Assembly (NCBI RefSeq): GCF_015223055.1 | Contig: NZ_JADFBX010000002.1 | Span: 589,737-653,736, forward strand | Direction of reading: 5' to 3' | DNA: 64,000 nucleotides | From: Pedobacter sp. MC2016-24 | GTDB taxonomy: Bacteria > Bacteroidota > Bacteroidia > Sphingobacteriales > Sphingobacteriaceae | In this document: positions 47,704 through 59,048 of the stretch, piece after piece | Numbering within the stretch: the stretch's first letter is position 1 | Layout: each line of letters begins with the position of its first letter | Program-made: the position numbers and the translations under genes | The notes under the pieces: generated by a model | Database searches by the model: none | What the model saw: the letters and a program-made list of their open reading frames with translations, nothing else | What the model was told of the DNA's origin: nothing

Positions 47704-47718
47704 TCATAATGATTATAA
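47704..47718 (-). promoter_or_regulatory. Fur-like box upstream of the siderophore receptor
   Basis: The 15-bp sequence TCATAATGATTATAA agrees with the 7-1-7 Fur consensus TGATAATnATTATCA at 12 of 14 arm positions. It lies about 65 bp upstream of the receptor ATG, where a repressor would block transcription. Confidence 0.58.
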
Positions 47719-47769
47719 ATAAATTTTCAGTTGCATTTTGAAAATCAAAAGGAAAGCTTTTGATAATGA

Positions 47770-47784
47770 CTAGTATATAACTAG
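47770..47784 (+). promoter_or_regulatory. Inverted repeat CTAGT-ATATA-ACTAG upstream of the HPP gene
   Basis: A perfect 5-5-5 palindrome just upstream of the -7-like element TATTTTTG (47794-47801), consistent with an operator. No binding protein can be named. Confidence 0.35.
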
Positions 47785-47820
47785 AGATTGTTTTATTTTT
47801 GCGGCGAATACTGCGATTGA

Positions 47821-48399
47821 ATGCCAAGAAAAAGAATACGTAAGCACTACAGGAGGGCAAGATATATTTTGTACCGCGAAACACTAATTGATGCCAAAGA
47901 ACACATCCTAACTTTTTTAGGTTCTTTTGTAGGGATCGGGTTGATTGGTTTACTCAATAGCCAGTATTTAGTAGCCAGTGAGAATTTATTCCTGATTGGA
48001 TCTTTTGGGGCTTCATCTGTATTGGTATATGGAATCATCAACAGCCCGCTGGCACAGCCACGTAATCTGATTGGCGGCCATGTGATCTCGGCAATCATTG
48101 GTGTAACCATAATCAAGCTGTTTCCAAATGAGCTTTGGTTTGCCTGTGCACTTGCGGTTTCCCTGTCTATCGTAGCCATGCAGGTAACGAAAACGCTGCA
48201 CCCACCAGGTGGAGCAACGGCCTTGATTGCGGTAACTGGTGGGGCAAAGATTAAAGCTATGGGATATCTTTACGTACTTTCCCCGGTTTTAACAGGGGTA
48301 CTGATCCTCTTTCTGGTAGCCCTGGTATTTAACAACCTGAGGCATCGAAGTTATCCCGCTCAGCCCATTTTTCGAAAAAGAAAACGCCCGTCAAATTAA
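47821..48399 (+). CDS. HPP-family membrane protein
   Basis: A 192-residue integral membrane protein with four hydrophobic helices; TLHPPGGATALIAVTGG contains the defining HPP motif. LIGSFGASSVLVYGI and QPRNLIGGHVISAIIG are further family blocks; the last is also seen in plant and cyanobacterial nitrite-transport HPP proteins, but a transport substrate cannot be inferred here. No CBS domains follow. Its stop codon overlaps the convergent ThuA-like gene by four bases. Confidence 0.93.
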   Translation: MPRKRIRKHYRRARYILYRETLIDAKEHILTFLGSFVGIGLIGLLNSQYLVASENLFLIGSFGASSVLVYGIINSPLAQPRNLIGGHVISAIIGVTIIKLFPNELWFACALAVSLSIVAMQVTKTLHPPGGATALIAVTGGAKIKAMGYLYVLSPVLTGVLILFLVALVFNNLRHRSYPAQPIFRKRKRPSN

Positions 48400-49136
48400 A
48401 GCGGCATTTTTTTTATTCCCATGGCATATTGAATGCCACCCAGTAAATGTTTTAAAAATAAAGGATCTGTATAAGACTCGTCAATGTGGCCCAGTCCGGT
48501 GTAAAACGAACGCCCGCCATCAAAATCACGATACCAGGCAATGGGATGGTAGCCTGGGTTTTTACCACCTTCGTAACTGGTCTCATCAAGCGTAATTAAA
48601 ACCTTCAGATCGCCCTGGATATCTTTGAAGTTGTACCATTCATCTTTTCTTTTCCATACTTCAGGTAAATGTGCAGTAGAAATGGTTTTTCTGTCGACAA
48701 CATTTAAAGTCGCCATTTGCTGTTTGGGGTGATTGGTGAAATAAGCGCCAGCGAGTTTCCCATACCATGGCCAGTCGAACTCGGTATCCGTGGCCGCATG
48801 TACGCCAACAAAACCTCCGCCAGCTTTAATATATTGTTCAAAAGCAGTCTGCTGTGCGGCATTAAAGATATCTCCTGTGGTACTCAGAAACACGACTGCC
48901 GCATACTGTTTTAAATTTTGAGTAGTTATTTTTTCTGAATTGGTGCTGGTATCCACCTCAAATTTGTTTTCTAATCCCAGTTTTTGAATGGCTGTAATAC
49001 CAGCCGGGATAGAGGTATGGTGAAAACCTGCTGTTTTAGAGAAAATCAGGAGTTTTTTCTTTTTGGCCAAAACCGCAGTTGAAAGGAGAAAGATCAGTAA
49101 GGTGGCCAGGGATAATGAAGAAATGGTTTTATACAT
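48396..49136 (-). CDS. ThuA-domain protein, secreted
   Basis: A 246-residue protein with signal peptide (LATLLIFLLSTAVLA) and a class I glutaminase-like ThuA fold: LLIFSKTAGFHHTSIPAG, VVFLSTTGDIF, GGGFVGVHAATDTEFDWPWYGKLAGAYFTNHP, and HPIAWYRDFDGGRSFYTGLGH. ThuA proteins occur with sugar catabolism and trehalose utilisation loci; biochemical function is unknown. It is preceded by 3 bp from the serine hydrolase gene, likely in one transcript. Confidence 0.93.
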   Translation of the reverse strand: MYKTISSLSLATLLIFLLSTAVLAKKKKLLIFSKTAGFHHTSIPAGITAIQKLGLENKFEVDTSTNSEKITTQNLKQYAAVVFLSTTGDIFNAAQQTAFEQYIKAGGGFVGVHAATDTEFDWPWYGKLAGAYFTNHPKQQMATLNVVDRKTISTAHLPEVWKRKDEWYNFKDIQGDLKVLITLDETSYEGGKNPGYHPIAWYRDFDGGRSFYTGLGHIDESYTDPLFLKHLLGGIQYAMGIKKMPL

Positions 49137-49139
49137 GGT

Positions 49140-50261
49140 TTAATAGTTTTTAGCTAAGTTAGTAAATAGTTTTTCCCAATCTGCGTTGCCCTTGCTTTTG
49201 CCGAGACGGACGATGATCATATTTTTTGCGGGGTTCACATAAATGTACTGTCCCAAAATTCCGGCAGCCATAAAATCTCCACTTTTGTTTGGAAGCCACC
49301 ACTGATTTTGATAGTACCATGAACTTCCATTTTTAGTGTTTACCGTGGTAGACTCCAATACCCAATTTTTAGAAACAATTTGTTGCTTATTCCACATACC
49401 CTTGTTTAAGTACAAACGACCAATCTTTGCAAAGTCGCGCGCCCGGGCGTTGATACAGCAAAATGTTTTTTCTAATCCGTTTTTTTTACGATCAATACTC
49501 CAGCTGGCGTCATATTCCATTCCAAGCGGCTGCCATAGTTTTTCCTGAAAGTACTGGCTGACGGTTTTTGTTTTCAAGGCACGCTCCAATATCAAGCCAA
49601 GCAATTGAGTATTGCCGCTTACATACTCAAACTGCAGGCCTGGTTCGCGTTTTAAACTCATCTTTGATATGGCTTTTCTTAAATTTGTTCCGTAATAGAA
49701 GGTCGCGACATCTCCGAAGGGATTGGTATAACCTTCGTTGAACTTTAAACCTGAGGTCATTTGTAATACGTGTTTAATGGTCACCTTCTCAAAACCTTTA
49801 TTTTTTAGCTCTGGTAGGTAATTGGTGATGGGTTCCTGTTCGGATTTAATCAGGTCATCATCTAAAGCACATCCGATCAAAATTGAAGTGACAGATTTTG
49901 CCATGGAAAAAGATGGAACTATAGATGTTTGGTCATAACCTTTGAAATATTTTTCGCATTTGATGGTGTCATTTTGTATCAAAAGAAATGCAACTGTTTT
50001 ATTCTTTTCCAGATATTCATCAAATGAGACCTCCACTTGATGTTCATTGATTATTTTTTCAGGCACTTTATTCGTGCTGTCCTTATGGAAGCTGAATTGT
50101 TGAGATTCATTGTGTAAAGTTCTGGACGGAAATTTTTTGTAATCCTTGATATCGGCGAAATTATAGACCACAAAACGGGTGACCTTACAAGACATAAAAG
50201 TCACCGTTAAAATGAGTAGCACAGTTTTGATATAGGTATAAGGGCGTCCGGAATTGTTCAT
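49140..50261 (-). CDS. Serine hydrolase of the beta-lactamase (class C) family
   Basis: A 373-residue protein with an N-terminal hydrophobic segment (TVLLILTVTFMSC, probable lipobox). The active-site motif is VPSFSMAKSVTSILIG with SxxK, and the second motif is EYVSGNTQLLGL in place of YxN; WGLP-like KTG loop elements are not well defined. Such proteins act as periplasmic esterases or peptidases. It lies between the ThuA and Zn-ribbon genes in a three-gene unit with 3 and 12 bp gaps. Confidence 0.92.
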   Translation of the reverse strand: MNNSGRPYTYIKTVLLILTVTFMSCKVTRFVVYNFADIKDYKKFPSRTLHNESQQFSFHKDSTNKVPEKIINEHQVEVSFDEYLEKNKTVAFLLIQNDTIKCEKYFKGYDQTSIVPSFSMAKSVTSILIGCALDDDLIKSEQEPITNYLPELKNKGFEKVTIKHVLQMTSGLKFNEGYTNPFGDVATFYYGTNLRKAISKMSLKREPGLQFEYVSGNTQLLGLILERALKTKTVSQYFQEKLWQPLGMEYDASWSIDRKKNGLEKTFCCINARARDFAKIGRLYLNKGMWNKQQIVSKNWVLESTTVNTKNGSSWYYQNQWWLPNKSGDFMAAGILGQYIYVNPAKNMIIVRLGKSKGNADWEKLFTNLAKNY

Positions 50262-50273
50262 TTCAATGAATAG

Positions 50274-50645
50274 CTAAATCTTTTTTTTAATAATAAGGAA
50301 TTCCTCGTTGGCTAAAGTCAGGTAGCCATAATCATAGCAGAAAATGTATAACTCACCTTTAGAATTTTTATACGTATGGGTATGGTAATCCCGGTTAAAT
50401 CCGGTGCCCAGCAATTTGATACTGCTGATTTTAGTACTGTTGCCCTCACTTAGTTTTGACAGTATAGAACGGTTTTTCTTTAAAATGATATTGATTGATT
50501 TGACGGATTCAATAGTGTTGTGGTTGATTTTATTGTTGTGGCTGACCCGACACTGGTCGTTGCAAAATTTTTTATCCACCCTTCCATATACAGGTTTATC
50601 GCAATCTAAGCACAAGCGTTTCCTGGTTGCTACTTGAATATCCAT
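50274..50645 (-). CDS. Small Zn-ribbon-like protein of unknown function
   Basis: A 123-residue cytosolic protein. Residues 10-33 hold two CxxC/CxxxC-like pairs (RLCLDCDKPVYGR; KKFCNDQC; Cys12, 15, 28, 32), a treble-clef zinc ribbon. The C-terminal half (TGFNRDYHTHTYKNSKGEL to NEEFLIIKK) is beta-rich. This arrangement is common in small Bacteroidota proteins of unknown role. It is divergent from the ssb-like gene, with the CGGATA repeats between them. Confidence 0.8.
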   Translation of the reverse strand: MDIQVATRKRLCLDCDKPVYGRVDKKFCNDQCRVSHNNKINHNTIESVKSINIILKKNRSILSKLSEGNSTKISSIKLLGTGFNRDYHTHTYKNSKGELYIFCYDYGYLTLANEEFLIIKKKI

Positions 50646-50742
50646 GATTCTGATCTAATAAGCTGTAATATAGTAATAATAATGCATTATAATTAATTTT
50701 ATGTCTTTCAGGTTATCAATATTTTGGGATAATTGTCAAAAT

Positions 50743-50792
50743 TATCCGAATTAATCGGATATAAACGTTTATAACCGGATAACATACGGATA
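50743..50792. promoter_or_regulatory. Cluster of CGGATA hexamers between the Zn-ribbon and ssb genes
   Basis: TATCCGA-ATTAA-TCGGATA (50743-50761) is a perfect inverted repeat. CGGATA occurs again at 50776-50781 and 50787-50792. The copies are spaced about two and one helical turns apart, as expected for cooperative binding of a regulator. Confidence 0.5.
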
Positions 50793-50866
50793 TTTCCAGT
50801 TGTATAAATCATTTTTACAGGATCAGTAATTGTGTTGATTATTGATGATCAATTAGAAATTTTGAA

Positions 50867-51202
50867 ATGATGGAAGTTATAAGAAATAGTGTTCGTCTGA
50901 CAGGTGTAGCTGGTATTGACCCTGTGATTGTGAGTTTTCCAACCAATAAAAGAATAGCGAGAGTGAGTCTGGCTGTAAATGAGTTTTATAAAAGTACATC
51001 GGGAGAGCCTATTAACCAGACGCAGTGGTTTAACCTGGTATTTTGGAATAAAAAAGTAGAACTCGTGGAAAACATTGTAAAAAAAGGTTGCCTGATCACC
51101 ATCGAAGGTAAATTAAATACTCAATCTTACACAGATAAGAAAGGAGAACAACGCTTCAATACCGAAATTGTGGTCAATAATTTAGAACTGGTGGTCAATT
51201 GA
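50867..51202 (+). CDS. ssb: Single-stranded DNA-binding protein, short form
   Basis: A 111-residue protein that is essentially one OB fold: NSVRLTGVAGIDPVIVSFPTNKRIARVSLAVNEFYKSTSGEP, QTQWFNLVFWNKKVELVENIVKKGCLITIEGKL, and QRFNTEIVVNNLELVVN. These blocks match SSB. It lacks the Gly/Pro-rich tail and acidic tip of the housekeeping SSB, so it is more likely an accessory SSB. Start may also be the second ATG at 50870. Confidence 0.9.
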   Translation: MMEVIRNSVRLTGVAGIDPVIVSFPTNKRIARVSLAVNEFYKSTSGEPINQTQWFNLVFWNKKVELVENIVKKGCLITIEGKLNTQSYTDKKGEQRFNTEIVVNNLELVVN

Positions 51203-51218
51203 AGGAGATGGGACCAGC

Positions 51219-53285
51219 TTACTTTTTGTTCAGACTCAGTTGCATACCACCATAGAAATTCCTGCTGGCTGCGGGATTAAAATACCGTCCACCAGCAGCA
51301 TTCAGGTCGTTACCCAGGCTGTATTTTTCGTTCAAAAGATTATCTGCACCAATAAAAACGGTAAAAGGGAGCTTTCCTATGTAAAGGTTTTTCTTGCCAA
51401 TTTTGGCCTGGAGTAAATGGTACTTTTTAGCATATGCAGTATTTGCATCATTCAGCGGAATCCGGGAGGTGAAATTGTGCTGTACAAATACATAGTAGTT
51501 TTTTGGAAGCTCAATATCTGCGCTGCTGATCGAAACTGTCTTCGGAACCCCTGTCAGGTCATTTCCCGAGAAGTTGATGGTTTTATCTATATAATCTTCA
51601 AATTTAAACCTGCTCCAGGTAAAACTATTGCGCAGTAACAAAGCTCTGACAATGCCGGATGCATTGGGCTTAATGACCTGGAAACTCAGTTCCGTTTCCA
51701 ATCCCCATTGTTTTGTACCGCCGGCATTGACAAAGTATTGGGTATTGTTCTCATTTAATCGCCTTACAATGGCCTCATTAAGGTGGTAATAAAAACCCGT
51801 TACATCTACCCACAGCCTGGTTTGGACAGCCTGGTACTTGAATCCTGTTTCATAGTTCCAGCCGTGTTCTGGTTGAAGGTCTATGTTAATCACGTTATCT
51901 GAGGCCCTGACTTCAGCAAGCGTAGGTGGTGAATAGCCTTTGCTTACAGAGGCCTTGACGGAAAATTCTTTGTTGATTAAATAAGATAGGGCTGCTCTTG
52001 GCATAAATTGCGTATCAAACCGATTGGTTTTTCTTGAAGTTTCAATCGGAGCAAGGCTCTTATAATCATATTGGTAGAGGTTCGCACTGATAGAGACCTC
52101 CAATAGTAATTTTTCAAGTACATCAAGATTTAAATGGGCAAAAGCAAAGTTGGATGCTGCATTTAGGCGGTCTGATGCCTGTAATGCGGCCAGAGTACCA
52201 AAATTATTGTCGTAGTTGTTAAAATCGGTTCCGGTCTTCATGCTTTCCAGTCCGAGGTTAAAAGCCCAGTTTAATTGTTCGGTCTGCCTCGTGTATGCAA
52301 GATAAGTTCTTAGACCAAATGTCAACTCTTTTCGTTTTTCGTAATTGGTGATAAATGGATTTTTAAAATCTGTGTAAGTAGAAAATATAGCCGTTACCTG
52401 TTTGAACTGATCGCTGATTTTCCAATCGTTAGAGATGCCTCCATATATGGTTTTACTGTAGATCCCCGCATTTTGCTCCAGCGCACTTTTGGTATCTGGG
52501 CTAGCCGGCCTTGAGGCGCGTGGATTTTGCAGGTATTGAATTTCTGTTAATCCACCGGGAGTATTGTAATGTAAATCAGAATAAAACAGCAATGCTTTTA
52601 GACCGGCATTTTTTGCATAATCCCATTTTTGAAACGCCTGGAAGTACGTACGGTCCATTCCGCTGTGGTCCCGATAGCCGTCGCTTCGCTGGTAGGCTTG
52701 TGTTAGATTGATCGCATAATTATGAAATTGTTGATTGACTGTTGCCTGTTCGTGGAAGCTGCCAAATGAACCACCTTCTAGATTGAGACTGGCTTTTGTT
52801 TGGCTGTCATCCAGGCCTTGCGGCTGGATGCGTATCACGCCCCCGGAATTGGCGCCATATAATCCGCTTTGCGGACCTTTTAATATTTGCAGACCTGATA
52901 GGGCTGAAACGTCTAATGCGTTGAGATAGGTATTTCCACCAGCATCTGTTAATGGGAACTCGTCGAAATATATTTTTACATTTCTGATGCCAAAAGGTGA
53001 ACGAAGCAGACTGCCCCGAATGGAAAGGCGATAACTGCCGGGCGACCGCTCTTCCATGCGAACACCTGGAATGGTATTCATCACAGATACCAGTGACATA
53101 GATGACTGCTTTTCCAGGGCAGCCTGGTCGATCAGACCTACTGATCCGGTGGCCCTGATTCGCGGTTGAACCGAGAAATAAGGTTTAATCACAACTTCGT
53201 TAAGTTTCCGTGTGGTATCTTGTTTGCTTTGGGCGAAGGTCTGGGACCCGGCCAAAATCAAACAACCCATTAAAAGTTTATTCAT
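51219..53285 (-). CDS. TonB-dependent receptor
   Basis: About 688 residues from the ATG at 53285 (MNKLLMGCLILAGSQTFAQ signal peptide). The TonB box-like LNEVVIKPY is followed by a plug (SMSLVSVMNTIPGVRMEERSPG, SLRGSLLRSPFGIRN, LQILKGPQSGLYGANSGGVIRI) and a barrel ending NFYGGMQLSLNKK. No STN or CarboxypepD domain is present. It resembles iron-complex or vitamin B12 receptors, but the ligand cannot be set. It ends near the convergent ssb gene. Confidence 0.93.
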   Translation of the reverse strand: MNKLLMGCLILAGSQTFAQSKQDTTRKLNEVVIKPYFSVQPRIRATGSVGLIDQAALEKQSSMSLVSVMNTIPGVRMEERSPGSYRLSIRGSLLRSPFGIRNVKIYFDEFPLTDAGGNTYLNALDVSALSGLQILKGPQSGLYGANSGGVIRIQPQGLDDSQTKASLNLEGGSFGSFHEQATVNQQFHNYAINLTQAYQRSDGYRDHSGMDRTYFQAFQKWDYAKNAGLKALLFYSDLHYNTPGGLTEIQYLQNPRASRPASPDTKSALEQNAGIYSKTIYGGISNDWKISDQFKQVTAIFSTYTDFKNPFITNYEKRKELTFGLRTYLAYTRQTEQLNWAFNLGLESMKTGTDFNNYDNNFGTLAALQASDRLNAASNFAFAHLNLDVLEKLLLEVSISANLYQYDYKSLAPIETSRKTNRFDTQFMPRAALSYLINKEFSVKASVSKGYSPPTLAEVRASDNVINIDLQPEHGWNYETGFKYQAVQTRLWVDVTGFYYHLNEAIVRRLNENNTQYFVNAGGTKQWGLETELSFQVIKPNASGIVRALLLRNSFTWSRFKFEDYIDKTINFSGNDLTGVPKTVSISSADIELPKNYYVFVQHNFTSRIPLNDANTAYAKKYHLLQAKIGKKNLYIGKLPFTVFIGADNLLNEKYSLGNDLNAAGGRYFNPAASRNFYGGMQLSLNKK

Positions 53286-53334
53286 TCCACACAAAACTAT
53301 CATTTAAAGGCTATAATTTATGCTGTAATTTTAG

Positions 53335-56049
53335 CTATTTATTCTTAATTATATTCAGTTTGTATTGATAGGTCAAAAGCAGGTAACGTTTCAATATCTG
53401 AGACTCTCCTGTTGAAATGCTATTCTCAGAAGCATAGCGATAGATGCTGATGTTTTGGTCAAACAGGTCATACACTGAAAGTTTCAGTTGTCCGCGGTCT
53501 TTCTTTAACATTTGTTGCGAGACGGCCACATTGAGGATGTTGGCGCTTTTTTGAAAACCGACACCTATTTGTGGATTGTACTTGTAGTTATAGTTGAGTT
53601 CCCATTCTATGCGCTTAGGCCAACGCAAAGTTGATGTGGCTTCGAGCGTATGTGTATAATTGTGAATGGTTTCATAGTCAACTTCTTTGTACGCAGTGCT
53701 GGAATTGTTGAACCGGTAACCCAGGTTGAAGCTCATCCATGATTTGTAATTAAAATTTACCGATTCGCCGATGCTTAGTCTGGTTTGCAATTGACGGCCT
53801 TCATCGTCATTCAGGAAAAAAGTACGCTGATCTATACTTGTGCGGAAATTGGTATTCAGACTAATTTGCCAATTTTGTGACTTTTTGAACTGTTTTCCGA
53901 TGCTTCCACCAAGGCTAATCGCATAGCTTCCGTTTCTGTTTACATTGGTTCTTACTGTTGCACCATTGTCTGCAACGCTGCTTTTTTGTATAATGTCATT
54001 TTCTGAAAACCTGGTGTTACCATAAACATTGACACTGATTTGCTTCGAATTGAAGTATCGGTAATAATAACCAGAAATTTCATGTGCAGTTGTGGGCTGT
54101 AAGTTTGGATTTCCTATAGATTTATAGAGTGGATCATACTCTCTGGTAATGGGCTGAAGGTCTGAAATGTCAGGCTGACGGATTTCTTTACCGTATTGAA
54201 TAGAAAATGCGGGGCCTTCAAATTCCAAAGTAGGAAGCCAGTACAACCCATGGTCACGTCGATCCGGAATACCGGTGTTGAATTGATCTTTTACGGATTG
54301 ATACTGTGCATTAATCCCTAGCCTAAGTACATAATCATCATTAAATTTATAGCCTAATTTTTGCGTGAAATTCTGAATATACTGATTTCTGACGAGCAGG
54401 TTACTTTGATCAGATAAGAAGAGGTCATATTCTGAGGTAAGCCCGTTTTTATCAAAACTGGATACTTCTTCCCGGTTTGAATTATAGCTTGTTCCCAAAT
54501 TGGTTTCCGTGAATAATTTTTTGGTCAGGGGATAGGTAAATTCTATTGCAACGTTCGCTGAGTTTCTTTTGGTGCGTTGATTTCGGTATCGGTCTGTTGT
54601 TGTTGAAGGGAGCGAGGCTATATATGAGGTTAGCTCACTAAAAGCATAATTGTCTTCCAGGTTGTTATTTAAATCCAGGTTATGTGAGATTCGGATTGAG
54701 CTGCCTTCTTTTTTGAATTTTTTATTGTAAGAAAACTCATGTCTGAAATTGGTATTGCTGGCATCATTTTGTTGGTTATTGCTGGACTCACTTACCATTG
54801 GCTCTTGTGTATTGAATGTGTTGCCAAAACTCGAAGTTGTGGATCGTTCTTTGTTGAAGGTAAGTTTGGGTTCATACCTGATGCTTTGAAGGGTATCAGG
54901 ATTCCATTCTATGAGTCCGCCAAGCGCGTGTTTGTTCATTTTTTGCTCATCCTGGTAATTGGATGACCGGCTCAGCCTGGTGTCGGTTAACACTTGCTCT
55001 AAAAATGATTTTCCCCGGTTTTTCAGGTTAGATTCATTGTAGAAATAGATCAGGTTCATTTTTAATTTCTTGCCATAGTCATTGTTGATGTTAAAACCGG
55101 TCGATTTTATTTCTTCCAGGCCGCCCCAGCCTCTCCCTCCAAATGTGCCATCGTACACTTGTTCTCCTCCTGAACGGTCAAATCCACCCATTCCGCTCAA
55201 ATCCTGCCTTGAAAAGCCAGTTTTGCTCAGGTTATTGGCCAGGCCAATCACACTAATCTGCAAGGTATCCCTGAAACTGCTCAATATTCCACCGGCTTCA
55301 TAACGTCCGCGTGTGCCTCCGCCGCCGTAGAATTTTCCGATCGTGCTTTTCTTGATTTTACTTTTTAGCTTTAAATTGATGATTTTACCCACTTTTGATG
55401 CGCTGATCTTATGATTGGGATCATGTTCGCGGTCATCGTATACCTGTATTTTAGCAATCAGGTCGGCATCCAGGTTTTGTGTCGCGATCTTCGGGTTGTT
55501 TCCAAAAAATTGTTTGCCGTCAATGAGCAGTTTGCTGATCTGTTTGCCATTCACCAGAATCGATCCATCTGTGTTGACCTGTACTCCCGGCAATTTCTTG
55601 AGCAATTCTTCAACTACCGCGTTGGGCCGGGTTTTGAAAGCCGATGTATTAAATTCTATGGTGTCTTTTTTAATGATAACTGGTGAACGCGCTCCTTCAA
55701 TCACCACTTCCTTCAGGTTATTCCCGCTGAAGAATAGCGTGCCAAAATCTTTGGTTCTGCCTTTTTCGAGTTGAAGCTGCCGGGTAATGGTTTGATAACC
55801 AACATAAGAAAGGATCAGCCTGGTCTGCCTGTCTGTAGGTATGGAGGAAATGGAAAATTCACCTTTTTTATTACTTAGCGTATACGAGATGAGTGAAGTG
55901 TCTTTGGCATTTACTATCGCGATCGTTGCGTATTCTATCGGCGTTTTACTTAAAGAATCTGCAATTATTCCCCTGACAGATGCTTTATTTTGAGCAAATG
56001 AGGCTATCGTAAACAAACATAAAAATACTGAGGCGATAATTTTATACAT
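53335..56049 (-). CDS. Outer-membrane beta-barrel protein with CarboxypepD-reg domain (OMP_b-brl_3 type)
   Basis: About 904 residues from the ATG at 56049, which gives MYKIIASVFLCLFTIASFAQ as signal peptide. An N-terminal beta-sandwich (SVRGIIADSLSKTPIEYATIAI) and a plug-like part (GNNLKEVVIEGARSPVIIKKDTIEFNTSAFKT, LPGVQVNTDGSILVNGKQISKLLIDGKQFFG) precede a 14-strand-like barrel ending QYKLNIIKNK. This is the TonB-receptor-like outer membrane family common in Bacteroidota. It has no neighbouring SusD. Confidence 0.92.
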   Translation of the reverse strand: MYKIIASVFLCLFTIASFAQNKASVRGIIADSLSKTPIEYATIAIVNAKDTSLISYTLSNKKGEFSISSIPTDRQTRLILSYVGYQTITRQLQLEKGRTKDFGTLFFSGNNLKEVVIEGARSPVIIKKDTIEFNTSAFKTRPNAVVEELLKKLPGVQVNTDGSILVNGKQISKLLIDGKQFFGNNPKIATQNLDADLIAKIQVYDDREHDPNHKISASKVGKIINLKLKSKIKKSTIGKFYGGGGTRGRYEAGGILSSFRDTLQISVIGLANNLSKTGFSRQDLSGMGGFDRSGGEQVYDGTFGGRGWGGLEEIKSTGFNINNDYGKKLKMNLIYFYNESNLKNRGKSFLEQVLTDTRLSRSSNYQDEQKMNKHALGGLIEWNPDTLQSIRYEPKLTFNKERSTTSSFGNTFNTQEPMVSESSNNQQNDASNTNFRHEFSYNKKFKKEGSSIRISHNLDLNNNLEDNYAFSELTSYIASLPSTTTDRYRNQRTKRNSANVAIEFTYPLTKKLFTETNLGTSYNSNREEVSSFDKNGLTSEYDLFLSDQSNLLVRNQYIQNFTQKLGYKFNDDYVLRLGINAQYQSVKDQFNTGIPDRRDHGLYWLPTLEFEGPAFSIQYGKEIRQPDISDLQPITREYDPLYKSIGNPNLQPTTAHEISGYYYRYFNSKQISVNVYGNTRFSENDIIQKSSVADNGATVRTNVNRNGSYAISLGGSIGKQFKKSQNWQISLNTNFRTSIDQRTFFLNDDEGRQLQTRLSIGESVNFNYKSWMSFNLGYRFNNSSTAYKEVDYETIHNYTHTLEATSTLRWPKRIEWELNYNYKYNPQIGVGFQKSANILNVAVSQQMLKKDRGQLKLSVYDLFDQNISIYRYASENSISTGESQILKRYLLLTYQYKLNIIKNK

Positions 56050-56143
56050 GACGTGAAGGCGTTTAATTCCGTATTTAAAAATTTGGCTGGTGGTTATATT
56101 GGTTTTGTTTTTCAATGATACGAAAATGTATAGTTCCGGGTAG

Positions 56144-58510
<2,367 letters not shown>

Positions 58511-58529
58511 CTTTAAAAAAAATAGACAG

Positions 58530-58562
58530 GCCCGCATCATGATTATGGTGCGGGCTTTTTAT
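58530..58562 (+). terminator. Terminator of icd
   Basis: GCCCGCATCAT (58530-58540) pairs with ATGGTGCGGGC (58545-58555) around GATT, with one G-T pair, and TTTTT follows. Confidence 0.9.
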
Positions 58563-58625
58563 TTGTGGAAAAACCTAAACAAATGGAACTGGATTTACGT
58601 TATCTCCATATAAAATAGACCTTTT

Positions 58626-59048
58626 ATGAACGAGCAACAAGAAAACTTGTCTGATCCAAAGAAAGCAGCAGACAAACTTCATCCAACAGATTTGGGTGAA
58701 ACCAAAGATTTTAATAATCTTGCCTATGATAAGGATAAGAATAGTTTTGAGTTTGATGTGAAAGGTGAAGAAAAGGATTATGACCATCCACTTCCCTACG
58801 ATACCTCTGCACCGAACGGAGAAGACAGCATCTCTACATATGATGAGGCTAACCCGTATGTAGGTGATGAGTATGATGAGGAACGCGAAGCTGGTGATAA
58901 GTTAGAAGGCGCGGGAATGCGCATCGATGGCGAAGGCTCAAGTGTTTTGCTAAGTCCGGAAGATGAAATTCTGGCCCGTACGCCAGAAGACGATAGAGAT
59001 GACCTTGATGAAGAAGGTTATCCTGTAAATGACAAGCCCGGGTATTAA
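58626..59048 (+). CDS. Acidic hypothetical protein, 140 aa
   Basis: A very acidic, low-complexity protein with many Asp, Glu, Gly and Pro, no cysteines and no signal peptide, ending in YPVNDKPGY. It is probably intrinsically disordered. Short acidic proteins like this occur in Bacteroidota without known function; it could be a nucleic-acid mimic or stress protein but there is no evidence. It ends exactly where the convergent dnaX ends. Confidence 0.72.
   Translation: MNEQQENLSDPKKAADKLHPTDLGETKDFNNLAYDKDKNSFEFDVKGEEKDYDHPLPYDTSAPNGEDSISTYDEANPYVGDEYDEEREAGDKLEGAGMRIDGEGSSVLLSPEDEILARTPEDDRDDLDEEGYPVNDKPGY

Noticed and set aside
55411..55774. Two plus-strand frames opposite the outer-membrane barrel gene
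   Set aside because: They mirror the plug region of the receptor and have Cys/Leu-rich composition typical of antisense shadows.
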